A DNA stretch of 64,000 nucleotides from Pelotomaculum thermopropionicum SI (GTDB taxonomy: Bacteria; Bacillota; Desulfotomaculia; Desulfotomaculales; Pelotomaculaceae), in the NCBI GenBank assembly GCA_000010565.1, contig AP009389.1, positions 1,116,001 to 1,180,000 of the forward strand, in the 5' to 3' direction. The translations under genes and the position numbers were made by a program. The stretch's first letter is position 1. The number at the start of each line of letters is the position of its first letter. Shown piece by piece: positions 8,388 to 17,365 of this stretch. A model generated the notes under the pieces. It was not told the origin of the DNA, ran no database searches, and worked only from the letters and a program-made list of their open reading frames with translations.

Positions 8388-9329
8388 ATGAGCACCTGCC
8401 TGGTTACCGGAGGGGCGGGATTTATCGGATCCAACCTGGCCATCGCGTTAGTCGAACAGGGCCACAGGGTCAGGGTTTTGGATAATTTTGCCACAGGCAG
8501 CATTGAAAACCTGCGGCCGGTATTTAAAGAAATTGAGCTTTACCGGGGGGATTTGCGCAACCTGGACGACGTGCGGCGGACCGCCGGCGGGGCGGAGGTG
8601 GTTTACCACCTGGCGGCCTTGCCGTCGGTGCCCAGATCGGTGGCCGATCCGTTAACTGCCAACGAAGTTAACATTACCGGCACCCTGAATGTGTTCCTGG
8701 CCGCCCGTGATGCCGGGGTCAGGAGGGTGGTTTATGCCTCCTCGTCCTCCGTTTACGGCAACAGCGAAGACCTGCCGAAGCTCGAAACAATGCCTCCCCG
8801 CCCGATGTCGCCTTACGCCGTGACCAAGTTAGCCGGGGAAAACTACGGGAGGGTCTTTTATGAGCTGTACGGCCTGGAGACCGTGGGGCTGAGGTATTTC
8901 AACGTTTTCGGGCCGCGGCAGGACCCGCGCTCGGAGTATGCCGCGGTTATTCCCCGCTTTATTGACGCCCTGTTAAAAGGGAGGCCGCCGGTGATTTACG
9001 GTGACGGCAGGCAGTCCCGGGACTTTACCTATGTGGACGACGTGGTCCGGGCAAGCATATTATCCTCTGAGGCTGCCGGAGCGGCCGGGGAAGTTTTCAA
9101 TATTGCTGCCGGCCACAGGATTTCGCTGAATGAGCTGCTGGCTGTCCTGACCGAAATTACCGGCATAAATGGGGATGCGGTGTATGCCGGGGCCCGCCCG
9201 GGGGATGTAAAACACTCCGCGGCCTGTATTGAAAAGGCTTCGGCCATCCTCGGCTATGTTCCCCTGACCGCTTTCAAAGACGGCTTAAGGATGACTGTGG
9301 AATGGTTTGCCCGGAAGAACGCACCGTAA
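8388..9329 (+). CDS. NAD-dependent sugar epimerase/dehydratase (extended SDR, UDP-HexNAc 4-epimerase-like)
   Basis: 313 residues. The Rossmann motif VTGGAGFIGSNLA sits at the N-terminus. The catalytic Ser region is YASSSSVYG and the Tyr-x-x-x-Lys pair is YAVTK. RYFNVFGPRQDP and DFTYVDDVV are typical of the WbpP/GalE branch that interconverts UDP-sugars at C4. Likely supplies a nucleotide sugar for the glycosyltransferases that follow. Starts 33 bp after the BY-kinase-like gene and overlaps the next gene by 28 bp. The exact substrate cannot be set from sequence alone. Confidence 0.85.
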   Translation: MSTCLVTGGAGFIGSNLAIALVEQGHRVRVLDNFATGSIENLRPVFKEIELYRGDLRNLDDVRRTAGGAEVVYHLAALPSVPRSVADPLTANEVNITGTLNVFLAARDAGVRRVVYASSSSVYGNSEDLPKLETMPPRPMSPYAVTKLAGENYGRVFYELYGLETVGLRYFNVFGPRQDPRSEYAAVIPRFIDALLKGRPPVIYGDGRQSRDFTYVDDVVRASILSSEAAGAAGEVFNIAAGHRISLNELLAVLTEITGINGDAVYAGARPGDVKHSAACIEKASAILGYVPLTAFKDGLRMTVEWFARKNAP

Positions 9330-10513
9330 CAAATGACCTGGCAAAAAGCAACGGCAGGCCCAGGGTGATTCATGTAACCACCATCGGAATTACCGCCCTG
9401 CGCGCCCTGCTGGCCCAGTGCCGGTACTTCAGGGAAAAAGGGCTGGAGGTGGGGTTTGTTTTCAGCCCTTCGCCCGAGGGGAATATCTTGCGCCGGCTTG
9501 GTTTTCCGGTCAAAGAAATTTACATCGACAGAAAAATCAACCCCTGGACTGATTTTCGCTCGATTATCAAGTTATACGGTTTTTTCCGCCTTGTCCGCCC
9601 CCGGATCGTTCACACCCACACCTCGAAGGCCGGCGTGGTGGGCAGGATAGCCGCCAGCCTGGCCGGGGTTCCCAACGTGCTTCACACCGTGCACGGATTT
9701 CCCTTCCATCCCGGGATGCCGGGCGTCAAGCAACGGTTTTACCGGCAGATCGAAAAATGGATGGCCGGGCTGACGCACATAATGTTTTCCCAGAGCAGGG
9801 AGGACGTTGCCACCGCCCTTGAACTAGGCATCAAACCCCGCCGGGGTGACCTGATTTACATCGGAAACGGCGTGGACCTCGGCGAGTTTGATCCCGGCCT
9901 TTACCCCATCCCCCGCCGCTGCCTGGTCAGGAAAGAGCTGGCAATCGGCGAAACCGAGCCGGTAATCACCATGATCGGCCGCATCAACCGGGAAAAGGGC
10001 TACCACGACCTGGTGGAGGCATTGCAGGGAGTGAAGGATTTGCCCTGGCGGGCTTTATTCATTGGGCCCGACGAGGGTTTCCTGCCTGCCGTAAAAAAGC
10101 AAATTGAACGCAGCGGGCTGGAAGACAGGATCAGAGTCCTGGGGCAGCGCGGCGATATTGCCGATTTACTGTCAGTAACCGATATTTACGTGCTTCCCTC
10201 CTACCGGGAGGGATTGCCCCGCTCCCTGATCGAAGCCCAGGCGATGGCTTTGCCCTGCGTGGCCACCGACATCAGGGGGTGCCGGGAAGTGGTGGAGGAC
10301 GGTGTCACGGGATTGCTTGTGAAGCCGGGGGACAGCGTGACCCTTGGCAGGGCGCTGCGCAAACTGCTGCTGGAGCCTGAATTGCGCTTTAAAATGGGCC
10401 GGGAGGGACGGCTCAGAATGTGCCGTTTTTTCAATGAGGCTGAAGTGGCCCGCCGGATCATGGCTGTATACGAGGAAGTTCTGGGAAATGAAAAAAATTC
10501 TTGTTATGATTAG
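9302..10513 (+). CDS. GT4-family glycosyltransferase (PglA-like)
   Basis: 403 residues with the GT-B fold of family 4: N-terminal acceptor domain (HVTTIGITALRALLAQ, HTHTSKAGVVGR, HTVHGFPFH) and C-terminal nucleotide-sugar domain (MIGRINREKGYHDLVEAL, LPSYREGLPRSLIEAQAM, the E-x7-E type block). Cytoplasmic or membrane-associated transfer of a sugar to a lipid-linked intermediate is the family role. The ATG at 9302 lies inside the preceding epimerase gene; the first dozen residues are dispensable-looking, so the true start could be slightly later, although no better start codon is visible. Confidence 0.83.
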   Translation: MVCPEERTVTNDLAKSNGRPRVIHVTTIGITALRALLAQCRYFREKGLEVGFVFSPSPEGNILRRLGFPVKEIYIDRKINPWTDFRSIIKLYGFFRLVRPRIVHTHTSKAGVVGRIAASLAGVPNVLHTVHGFPFHPGMPGVKQRFYRQIEKWMAGLTHIMFSQSREDVATALELGIKPRRGDLIYIGNGVDLGEFDPGLYPIPRRCLVRKELAIGETEPVITMIGRINREKGYHDLVEALQGVKDLPWRALFIGPDEGFLPAVKKQIERSGLEDRIRVLGQRGDIADLLSVTDIYVLPSYREGLPRSLIEAQAMALPCVATDIRGCREVVEDGVTGLLVKPGDSVTLGRALRKLLLEPELRFKMGREGRLRMCRFFNEAEVARRIMAVYEEVLGNEKNSCYD

Positions 10514-11615
10514 CAACTTTAACGGGGTTGGGGGGGCGGAGACGGCAACCGCCAGGTTCCTCAGCAAAATCAGCAGGGAAAAATTTATCATCGACGTGTG
10601 TTTTTTCGGTTTTGAGGATGAATTCGCCCTGTCCGTAAAAAAGGACGTCAACAATATTTATTGCTTTGATGTAAAGAAACGCGGCCACATTTGGACATTT
10701 TTTGAGATTCTCAAGCTGGTCAAAAGGGAAAAATACGAGATCATTCACACCCACCTGGCTCTGGCCGACCTTTACGGCCTGTTCCTGGGGTGGCTGACCC
10801 CGGTAAAACTGATCAGCACCGAGCACAACCTGTCCGACCGGAGGAAGGCGACCCTGCCCGGGAGGGTTTACTACCGGCTGGCCGGGCGCCGGGTTGATTA
10901 TTTCGTAGGAGTGTCCAGCAAGGTCGTCGAGTGGTTAAGGGCTGCCGGGATACCTGAAAAGAAACTGGTGCTTATTCCCAACCCCATTGAAATTAACCCG
11001 AAGCAGGCGGCCCCCTCCTTCAAAAAGGATTTTCTAAAGTCCTGCCGCTGGCCGGAGGATTCCACTGTAATCGGGACGGTGGCGAACCTGAGGCCGGTTA
11101 AGGGTCTTCGCTACCTCATCGACAGCATTAAAATCCTGGTTGATGAAGGGGTAAATGTGCGGCTGGTGATAGCCGGAGAGGGGCCGGAGCGGGGCAGCCT
11201 GGAAAGGCAGATCGAGGCAAACCGGCTGTCCGGGCATGTCAGGCTGCTGGGCTTCCGGAAGGATATAGAGAATGTGTACTCCCTGTTCGATATTTACGTT
11301 TCGCCCTCGCTTATGGAAGGATTCGGCATGGCCATCGCGGAGGCAATGTCCCGCCGCCTGCCGGTGGTATCCACGGCTGCCGGCGGCGTCACCGACTTTC
11401 TGGAGCATGGGAAAAACTCATACCTGGTCAGGCCGCGCGATCCATCTGCCCTGGCCGAAGGTATCCGTTACTTTGTTAACAACAAGGCCGGGGCCGTAAA
11501 GATTGGCGAGACCGCTTTTATTGACGCTGGAAGGTTCAGGACGGAAAGGCTGGTAGCCTGCCTTGAAGACCTGTACGAAGGCAGGGAGCAAAATTTCTTT
11601 TCAGGGTCCGTGTAA
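10488..11615 (+). CDS. GT4-family glycosyltransferase
   Basis: 375 residues from the ATG at 10488 (MKKILVMISNFNGVGGAE), preceded by GAGGAAG and overlapping the previous glycosyltransferase by 26 bp. A longer frame to 10344 is only shadow sequence from that gene. GT-B family 4 features: GGAETATARFL near the N-terminus, IIHTHLALADLYG, IGTVANLRPVKGLRYLIDS, and SPSLMEGFGMAIAEAMS. Donor and acceptor are unknown. Part of the serial glycosyltransferase set that builds the repeat unit. Confidence 0.85.
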   Translation: MKKILVMISNFNGVGGAETATARFLSKISREKFIIDVCFFGFEDEFALSVKKDVNNIYCFDVKKRGHIWTFFEILKLVKREKYEIIHTHLALADLYGLFLGWLTPVKLISTEHNLSDRRKATLPGRVYYRLAGRRVDYFVGVSSKVVEWLRAAGIPEKKLVLIPNPIEINPKQAAPSFKKDFLKSCRWPEDSTVIGTVANLRPVKGLRYLIDSIKILVDEGVNVRLVIAGEGPERGSLERQIEANRLSGHVRLLGFRKDIENVYSLFDIYVSPSLMEGFGMAIAEAMSRRLPVVSTAAGGVTDFLEHGKNSYLVRPRDPSALAEGIRYFVNNKAGAVKIGETAFIDAGRFRTERLVACLEDLYEGREQNFFSGSV

Positions 11616-11656
11616 ATCATGCCGGCCGGATAATCCTGCCGGAAGACGAGGAGGGG

Positions 11657-12241
11657 ATTGGTATCAGGCTAAAGAGGTGCTGTACGGCCGCGTTATTCGG
11701 CTTTCCTCTCCTGGCGCTCGGTATTTGTCTGTACAATCCCTGGCCGCTGCTGGCCGGGCTGCTGTATTTCGATGAGCCGCCGCAAAAGGCCGATGTGATA
11801 ATTGCCCTTGGCGGCGATTCGGAAAGGGAGCTTTACGCTGCCGAGCTTTACCGGCGTGGCCTGGCGCCCAGGATCATCATGTCCGGCTGCGGGTCTGCGG
11901 CCAAGCAGATGGCAATGAAGGCAGCTGCTGCAGGGGTCGGAGAGCAGGACATCATTGTGGAGAACAAATCCGGGAGCACCTACCAGAACGCCCTTTATAC
12001 AAAGGACATCGTCCTTTCCCGGGGTTTCAAGTCAGCCATTGTAGTTACCTCCCCTTATCACATGAGGCGCGCCAGGCTGGTATTTGAAAGGGTGTTCAGG
12101 AATACAGGGGTGAAGCTGTTTTACTGCGCCGCAAAGAATTCGGGTTTCAACGCCGACGGGCGGTGCAGCAGCAAAGCCGACAGGCAGATAACCTTAAGGG
12201 AGTGGATAAAACTTGTCTATTACTGGTTCAGGTACTGGTAG
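11657..12241 (+). CDS. DUF218/ElyC-SanA-YdcF family membrane protein (non-canonical start)
   Basis: About 194 residues: an N-terminal hydrophobic helix (LFGFPLLALGICLYNPWPLLAG) followed by a DUF218 domain (DVIIALGGDSERE, RGLAPRIIMSG, SGSTYQNALYTKDI, VTSPYHMRRARLVFERVF). ElyC and SanA of E. coli affect envelope integrity and undecaprenyl-phosphate or envelope-carbohydrate metabolism. The frame has no ATG, GTG or TTG before the membrane helix. An AGGAGG at 11649-11654 points to initiation at ATT (11657) or ATC (11663). A GTG at 11795 would delete the helix and the first strand. Domain call is firm; the start is not. Confidence 0.7.
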   Translation: MGIRLKRCCTAALFGFPLLALGICLYNPWPLLAGLLYFDEPPQKADVIIALGGDSERELYAAELYRRGLAPRIIMSGCGSAAKQMAMKAAAAGVGEQDIIVENKSGSTYQNALYTKDIVLSRGFKSAIVVTSPYHMRRARLVFERVFRNTGVKLFYCAAKNSGFNADGRCSSKADRQITLREWIKLVYYWFRYW

Positions 12242-12311
12242 ATTCATAAACCTGACCAGTTAATGAATCAGGGAATCAGGCACGGCAATTCAAACAGGGC
12301 GGTGCGAGAAA

Positions 12312-13373
12312 ATGGGAGATTATTATGTACTGGGCCTGCAGGAGCGGGGGAGATGGCTGCAGGAACTGAGCGCCTTAGAGGGGCTGGCCCCGGACCTCCA
12401 TTACCGGCCTGAGTACTGCGGGCTGTTCAATTACCTGGGGGAAGCCCGGCTTTTTGTCTACCGGGAAAAAACCGCCGCGGTGATATACCCCTTCCTGCTC
12501 AGGAGGGTCAACCTCATCCCCGCCCTTGCAGGTAAACTCGAGCAGGACCTGTACGATATCACCAGCCCCTACGGCTACGGCGGGCCGCTGGCCTCTGCGG
12601 ATGCCGGCGAGAGCGTGCTGGATGGCTTTAGCCGGAGTTTTGCCGAATATTGCCGGAAGAACGCCATTATAACCGAGTTTATCCGGTTTCACCCGTTGCT
12701 GGGCAACCACCGCTTGCTGGAGGGCCGGGTAACGGTTGAAAGGGCATCCCAGGTAGTTTGCGTTAAACTTTACCTGCCGGAGGAGGAAATATGGGCGGGG
12801 TACGGGCGAAACAACCGGAAAAACATTAAAAAGGCCTGCCGGGAAGGGCTGACGGTGGTTATCGAGGAGACGCCGGTGTACTTCAATGATTTTATTTCCG
12901 TCTACCATCACACCCTGACAAGGAACCAGGCCGGCCAGTTTTATTACTTTAATGAAAGTTTTTATGAGGGCATTCACAGGGAACTGAAGGGAAATTTTCT
13001 GTACGCCCACACCCTGAAGGAGGGCCGGATCATTTCAACCGAACTTTTGCTTTACAACGAAACCTATATCCATTCCTTCCTGGGGGGAACGCTGGAACAG
13101 TTTTACGGGTGCCGCCCGAATAACATTTTGAAACACGAGGTGATCAGATGGGCAAAGAGCAGGGGAATTAAGTATTTTCTGCTGGGCGGCGGCTACCGCG
13201 GGGAAGACGGCATCTTCCGCTACAAGCGTTCCTTTGCCATGAACGGGGTGCTTGATTTTTTCGTCGGGAAAAAGGTGCACGACCATGAAGCCGTAAGCAT
13301 GCTGGAAAAAATGATGGCGGCTGAAAAGCCCCGGGAAAGCGAAAACTATTTCCCCGTTTACCGGAGGTACTGA
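12312..13373 (+). CDS. FemAB/BioF2-like GNAT acyltransferase
   Basis: 353 residues resembling FemAB-type double-GNAT proteins. The clearest blocks are YGRNNRKNIKKACREGL (about residue 163), the HHTLTRNQAGQFYYF segment, and the GGGYRGEDGIFRYKRSF block near residue 290, where the substrate-binding loop of this group lies. Members transfer amino acids or acyl groups to cell-wall precursors or to sugars in exopolysaccharide clusters. Within this locus an acyl or aminoacyl decoration of the repeat unit is the natural inference. Its stop lies one base before the ATG of the phosphoglycosyl transferase. Confidence 0.72.
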   Translation: MGDYYVLGLQERGRWLQELSALEGLAPDLHYRPEYCGLFNYLGEARLFVYREKTAAVIYPFLLRRVNLIPALAGKLEQDLYDITSPYGYGGPLASADAGESVLDGFSRSFAEYCRKNAIITEFIRFHPLLGNHRLLEGRVTVERASQVVCVKLYLPEEEIWAGYGRNNRKNIKKACREGLTVVIEETPVYFNDFISVYHHTLTRNQAGQFYYFNESFYEGIHRELKGNFLYAHTLKEGRIISTELLLYNETYIHSFLGGTLEQFYGCRPNNILKHEVIRWAKSRGIKYFLLGGGYRGEDGIFRYKRSFAMNGVLDFFVGKKVHDHEAVSMLEKMMAAEKPRESENYFPVYRRY

Positions 13374-13374
13374 A

Positions 13375-14001
13375 ATGGCTGTTACGAAGAGAAATCAGGC
13401 CATTAAAAGGATTTTCGACCTGGCCTGCACTTTAGTGCTGCTGGTAATCTTAAGCCCTCTGCTGCTCCTGGTGGCGCTGGCCATTAAGGTAACCTCGCCG
13501 GGCGAAGTCATCTTCAAGCAGCAGCGCCTTGGGCTGAACAGGGAAGTTTTTCTGATGTATAAATTCCGCAGCATGATCCCAAACGCCCAGAATATCGGGC
13601 CGGGGATGTTTGTGGAAAAGGACGACCCGCGCATTACGCCCGTCGGGAAAATCCTCAGAAAGACCGGCATTGACGAACTGGCGCAGCTTTTTAACGTGAT
13701 TCGCGGGGAAATGAGCCTGGTCGGCCCCAGGCCCGCCCCGCTGCACCATTTTGGCAAGTACGACGAGAGGCAGTTAAAGCGCTTTAACGTCAGGCCCGGC
13801 ATTACCGGGTGGGCCCAGGTCAACGGCCGGGTGGCCCTGTACTGGCCGGAGCGCATCGAACTGGATCTCTGGTATGTTGAAAACTATTCCTTCTGGCTCG
13901 ACCTGAAAATACTGCTCAAAACGGCCGGCACCGTCCTCTTCCAGCGCGGCGGAACGGCCAGGGAGGACCGGAAAGAAGTTGACCCCTTTATGAAATTATA
14001 A
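13375..14001 (+). CDS. Small phosphoglycosyl transferase (PglC/EpsL type), priming enzyme
   Basis: 208 residues with one N-terminal membrane segment (about 14-37) and the monotopic bacterial sugar-transferase domain: KFRSMIPNA, DDPRITPVGKILRKTGIDEL, the catalytic Asp-Glu in GIDELAQLFNVI, GEMSLVGPRP, and RPGITGWAQVNGR. These enzymes move a phospho-sugar from a UDP-sugar onto undecaprenyl phosphate, the first step of repeat-unit assembly. The small size, without the extra N-terminal helices of WcaJ or WbaP, matches the PglC subgroup. The following SDR gene begins 20 bp later. Confidence 0.9.
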   Translation: MAVTKRNQAIKRIFDLACTLVLLVILSPLLLLVALAIKVTSPGEVIFKQQRLGLNREVFLMYKFRSMIPNAQNIGPGMFVEKDDPRITPVGKILRKTGIDELAQLFNVIRGEMSLVGPRPAPLHHFGKYDERQLKRFNVRPGITGWAQVNGRVALYWPERIELDLWYVENYSFWLDLKILLKTAGTVLFQRGGTAREDRKEVDPFMKL

Positions 14002-14020
14002 AAAATTACGGGGGAAGAAG

Positions 14021-14959
14021 ATGAGGCTTAAAGGACGCCGCATTCTGGTGACAGGCGGCGCTGGTTTTCTGGGATCTCACCTGTGCGAAAAACTCCTGGC
14101 CGAGGGGGCGGGCGTCAGGGCTATGGACACGTTTGCCTCCGGCAGGCTGGAAAACCTGCGTCCGGTTTTAAATAAAATCGAGCTGGTGAACAGCAATATT
14201 GCCTGCGCGGAGCGGGTGCTGGAGGCTGCAGGGGATGTCGACTCGATCGTGCACCTGGCCTTTCCCATGGCCCTGCGCTGCAGGCCGGTAGAAACCGGCG
14301 TCGTTGGGGAGATTTTAACCGGTCTTTTGAATTTAATTAAGGCAGCGCTCAGCCGCAACGCCCTGCTTGTATATGTTTCGTCCATCGCCGTATACGGCAA
14401 TGACAAATATATTCCCATGGACGAGAATCATCCCCTGGAGCCGGTCCTGATTCACGGTGCCGTTAAACTGGCCGGCGAGAATTTTTGCCGGACCATGGCG
14501 GCAAGCAACGGACTGCGGATGGTTATTCTGCGGGTTGCGGATATTTACGGACCGAGGAATTCCAGGGTGAGCGTACCGATAAAGTTTTTGCTCCAGGCCA
14601 TGAAAGGCGAGCCGATCACCGTGTACGGCGACGGGTCCGACAGACGCACCTACACCTTTGTTTCCGATTTTTGCGAAGCCGTTGTTTTAAGCCTGCTCCG
14701 GCCCGAAGCGGTGGGCGGAGTTTTTAACATTGGGGGCGATGAATGCGTTTCCATGCGCGAGCTGGCCCTTAAGGTTAAGAAGGCCGCCGGCAGCAAAAGC
14801 CCGGTGATTTTTCAGGATGCTCCGGCCGCCGGCCGCACTTTATGCATAGACAGCCGGAAAGCAAAAAAGCTCCTGGGCTTCAGACCGGCTTTTGACCTGG
14901 CGGAAGGGCTGGCCCTGACCCACCGGTGGATCAGGGATAACCCGGACTATTATCATTAA
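14021..14959 (+). CDS. SDR sugar epimerase-like protein with His in place of catalytic Tyr
   Basis: 312 residues, similar in layout to the epimerase at 8388. Cofactor motif VTGGAGFLGSHLCEKL, YVSSIAVYG (Ser present), GDGSDRRTYTFVSDF. The Tyr-x-x-x-Lys pair that supplies the catalytic base reads IHGAVKLAGE, aligned with PYAVTKLAGE in the other gene, so the Tyr is His (codon CAC). Lys is kept, so NAD binding is probably retained while the normal proton transfer is altered. It may be an inactive paralogue or may run different chemistry. A strong hairpin with a T-run follows directly. Confidence 0.78.
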   Translation: MRLKGRRILVTGGAGFLGSHLCEKLLAEGAGVRAMDTFASGRLENLRPVLNKIELVNSNIACAERVLEAAGDVDSIVHLAFPMALRCRPVETGVVGEILTGLLNLIKAALSRNALLVYVSSIAVYGNDKYIPMDENHPLEPVLIHGAVKLAGENFCRTMAASNGLRMVILRVADIYGPRNSRVSVPIKFLLQAMKGEPITVYGDGSDRRTYTFVSDFCEAVVLSLLRPEAVGGVFNIGGDECVSMRELALKVKKAAGSKSPVIFQDAPAAGRTLCIDSRKAKKLLGFRPAFDLAEGLALTHRWIRDNPDYYH

Positions 14960-14980
14960 GGGGCCGCCCCTTATTTTTTT
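14957..14980 (+). terminator. Rho-independent terminator after the SDR gene
   Basis: The stem AAGGGGC/GCCCCTT with a minimal loop is followed by ATTTTTTT. It overlaps the end of the SDR gene and marks the end of the first transcription block of the polysaccharide locus. Confidence 0.65.
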
Positions 14981-15145
14981 CGCAGGCCCGGGCATTAAAA
15001 CCGTGAAGAAAAACATTTTTCCTCCGGCATCCGGCCTCCTGCCCGTTTCTGAAAAAAATTAAAGACGGACACATACAGGGTCGCACGGAAGGAATATGTT
15101 ATATAAACGGAGTGTAAGAGATAATCCGGGAGGAGGGAATGCAAT

Positions 15146-17188
15146 TTGGAGGGTTTTATTGTTTTGGGAGTGATGCTTCTCCTGACCTGGTTTCTAATAT
15201 ATTTTAAATATTTCCGGGAAAAAGAAGGTGCTCCCGGGTATTCCGGCAAAAAAGAGGCGGCCCCGGACGGGCGGAACGAAGAAGAAAAGGTTTACTCGGT
15301 GGCTCCGTGGGGCGACGACGGCAATGCCGGCTCCCTGAGCAGCCCCTGGAAGACCCTGCAGCATGCCGTAAATAACCTGCAGGCCGGTGACCGGCTGCTG
15401 ATCCGCGAGGGTACATATAAGGAACACGTTTCTTTTAAAAAATCCGGCACCGGTGAAAACCCTATTACCGTCAGCGTTTTTCAGGGCGAGGAGGCGGTGC
15501 TGGACGGGGAAGGGGCCGGGTGGAAATACGGCTTTAACTTTGAGTTCGGCGTTTCTTTTGTAACCCTGTCCGGGTTGAAGGTCAGAAATTTTGCCAGGTA
15601 CGGGTTTGCCCTGTGGGGGGAGAACCGGTCCGTCCGGCTGAGAAATCTGGAGGCAACGGGCTGCAGCACGGGCCTGCACATCATTTCGGCGGAAAATATG
15701 CTGGTCGAGGGATGCAGCTTTTACAACAACAGCGGCCCCGGCCTGGCGGTTTCCCCCGGCCCGATAAAAACGGCCAGAATAGTAAACACGCGGTCTTCTT
15801 ATAATGACGGCCCTGAACCGGCCGACGGTTTTGTCCTGGATAGCGGCGAGGACATCGTGATTGAAAAGTGTAACGCAGAATACAATTCCGGAAGCGGCTT
15901 TAATTGCCTGACGGCAAAAACGGTCATTTCCGCCGGCATTGCCCGGCACAACGGCCGCTACGGCATCAAGTGTCGGGGTGAGGGGTATACGCTGGTTAAC
16001 TGTATTATTGACGGCAACGGAATGGCCGGCATTGCGCTGCAAGGCGGCGGATCATATGAGTTGTTCAACAACCTTGCCGTAAACTGCGGCCTAAAAGGCG
16101 ATTACGGGCTGGTTGCTGCCCCCGAGGCGGGCGCCGCCCCTGCCCGGGTTACCCTGGTCAATAATATTTTTGCCTATAACTACGGCGGCGTTCATTTTGG
16201 CAGCTCCGCAATGCTGGAAAGGGAGGATCACAATATTTTCTGGAGCCGCGCCGATGCCGAGATTTCCAGCAGCACCCGCAGGTATTCCAGGGCCGAGATA
16301 AATGAACAAATCTGGTTTAAAGAAACCGGCAGGGGGGAGAAAAGCTTTTGCCGGGATCCTCTGTTTGTCGACCCCTCCCGGGGCGATTTCCGCCTGGCCA
16401 GGAACAGCCCGGCCATCGACCGCGGCGCCGGAGAAGGCGCTCCCGGCACCGACATTAACGGGATGGTCCGCCCGCAGGGCCGGGGGGTTGATATCGGTCC
16501 CTATGAATCGCCGGAGGGAAGCCTTATTCCGCCCGCCGCCGCCATCACCCACAGTCCAGGCTATTCCAGCGATGCTTCAGGCTCCCTGAAATTCAGCGTC
16601 AAATGGGCCGGCATCCTTGAAGGCGGGGAAGTGGCGGGGTTTAACGTTCAATTTAAGGACGGGGCAGGCGGCGCCTGGCAAAACTGGCTGGCAGACACCA
16701 AGGAAAATGAAGGTCTTTTTACCGGCGCCGGCGGCCATACCTACTACTTCCGGGTGCGGGCTAAAGACGGCTTCGGGAACTGGGGGAACTGGTCCGAACA
16801 GCGGTGCACGGTGGTTCCCGTAGATGACCAGAGCCCGTTGATCAGGTACGAAGGCAACTGGGACTGCATAAATGCGGAAGAGGCTTATCTGAACACTTTG
16901 CATCATTCCGACCGTCCCGGCGCGGCAGCCTCCCTGCGTTTCACCGGCACGGAGATAGCCTGGATTTCCGCAGAAGGGCCGGACCGGGGGCAGGCGCTGG
17001 TCTATATCGACGATGTCCTCCAGGCTACGGTCGATCTGTACTGCGGGGACTGCCGGTTCCGCCGGCCGGTGTTCAAAGCGCCTCTTGACGGCAGGCCGCA
17101 TACCATACGGGTTGAGGTGGCCGCGACAAAGAACCAGCTGTCGAAGGGTTACAGAGTGGACGTTGACGGATTTGCGGTGCGGTCGTAA
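15146..17188 (+). CDS. Membrane-anchored right-handed beta-helix protein with FN3-like and C-terminal glycan-binding-like domains
   Basis: 680 residues from TTG behind GGGAGGAGGG. The N-terminal hydrophobic stretch (about 4-21) anchors or exports it. Then comes a DUF1565-type beta-helix opening (YSVAPWGDDGNAGS, WKTLQHAVNNLQAGDRLLIR) with parallel beta-helix coils rich in N/G turns up to about residue 450, of the sort found in pectate lyase-like proteins and alginate epimerases. A fibronectin III-like segment follows (about 465-555, YYFRVRAKDGFGNWGNWSE), then a beta-sandwich-like tail. It probably binds, cleaves or epimerises the polysaccharide made here. No catalytic residues can be assigned. 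Gaps of about 180 bp on each side separate it from its neighbours. Confidence 0.78.
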   Translation: MEGFIVLGVMLLLTWFLIYFKYFREKEGAPGYSGKKEAAPDGRNEEEKVYSVAPWGDDGNAGSLSSPWKTLQHAVNNLQAGDRLLIREGTYKEHVSFKKSGTGENPITVSVFQGEEAVLDGEGAGWKYGFNFEFGVSFVTLSGLKVRNFARYGFALWGENRSVRLRNLEATGCSTGLHIISAENMLVEGCSFYNNSGPGLAVSPGPIKTARIVNTRSSYNDGPEPADGFVLDSGEDIVIEKCNAEYNSGSGFNCLTAKTVISAGIARHNGRYGIKCRGEGYTLVNCIIDGNGMAGIALQGGGSYELFNNLAVNCGLKGDYGLVAAPEAGAAPARVTLVNNIFAYNYGGVHFGSSAMLEREDHNIFWSRADAEISSSTRRYSRAEINEQIWFKETGRGEKSFCRDPLFVDPSRGDFRLARNSPAIDRGAGEGAPGTDINGMVRPQGRGVDIGPYESPEGSLIPPAAAITHSPGYSSDASGSLKFSVKWAGILEGGEVAGFNVQFKDGAGGAWQNWLADTKENEGLFTGAGGHTYYFRVRAKDGFGNWGNWSEQRCTVVPVDDQSPLIRYEGNWDCINAEEAYLNTLHHSDRPGAAASLRFTGTEIAWISAEGPDRGQALVYIDDVLQATVDLYCGDCRFRRPVFKAPLDGRPHTIRVEVAATKNQLSKGYRVDVDGFAVRS

Positions 17189-17365
17189 ACCAATAGGCGA
17201 GCTAAAAGCGGGGAGTACGGGAACAGACCCAGACCCTTTTTTTTTTGCGGTTGTGTGTTACCGCCGCTGTATGTTTTTTAAGCCTGCGTATCCGCCTGTA
17301 ACAGGATTGGTTTTTGTTCATAGGATAAAAGTAGCAGGATTTAAGCCTCAAAAGGAGGCCTTTTA

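Noticed and set aside
14995-15249. A leftward 84-codon frame before the beta-helix gene
   Set aside because: It overlaps the start of a well-supported rightward gene, and its basic, low-information sequence matches nothing recognisable.
17230-17250. T-run after the beta-helix gene as a terminator
   Set aside because: The ten-T run is real, but no convincing stem precedes it.
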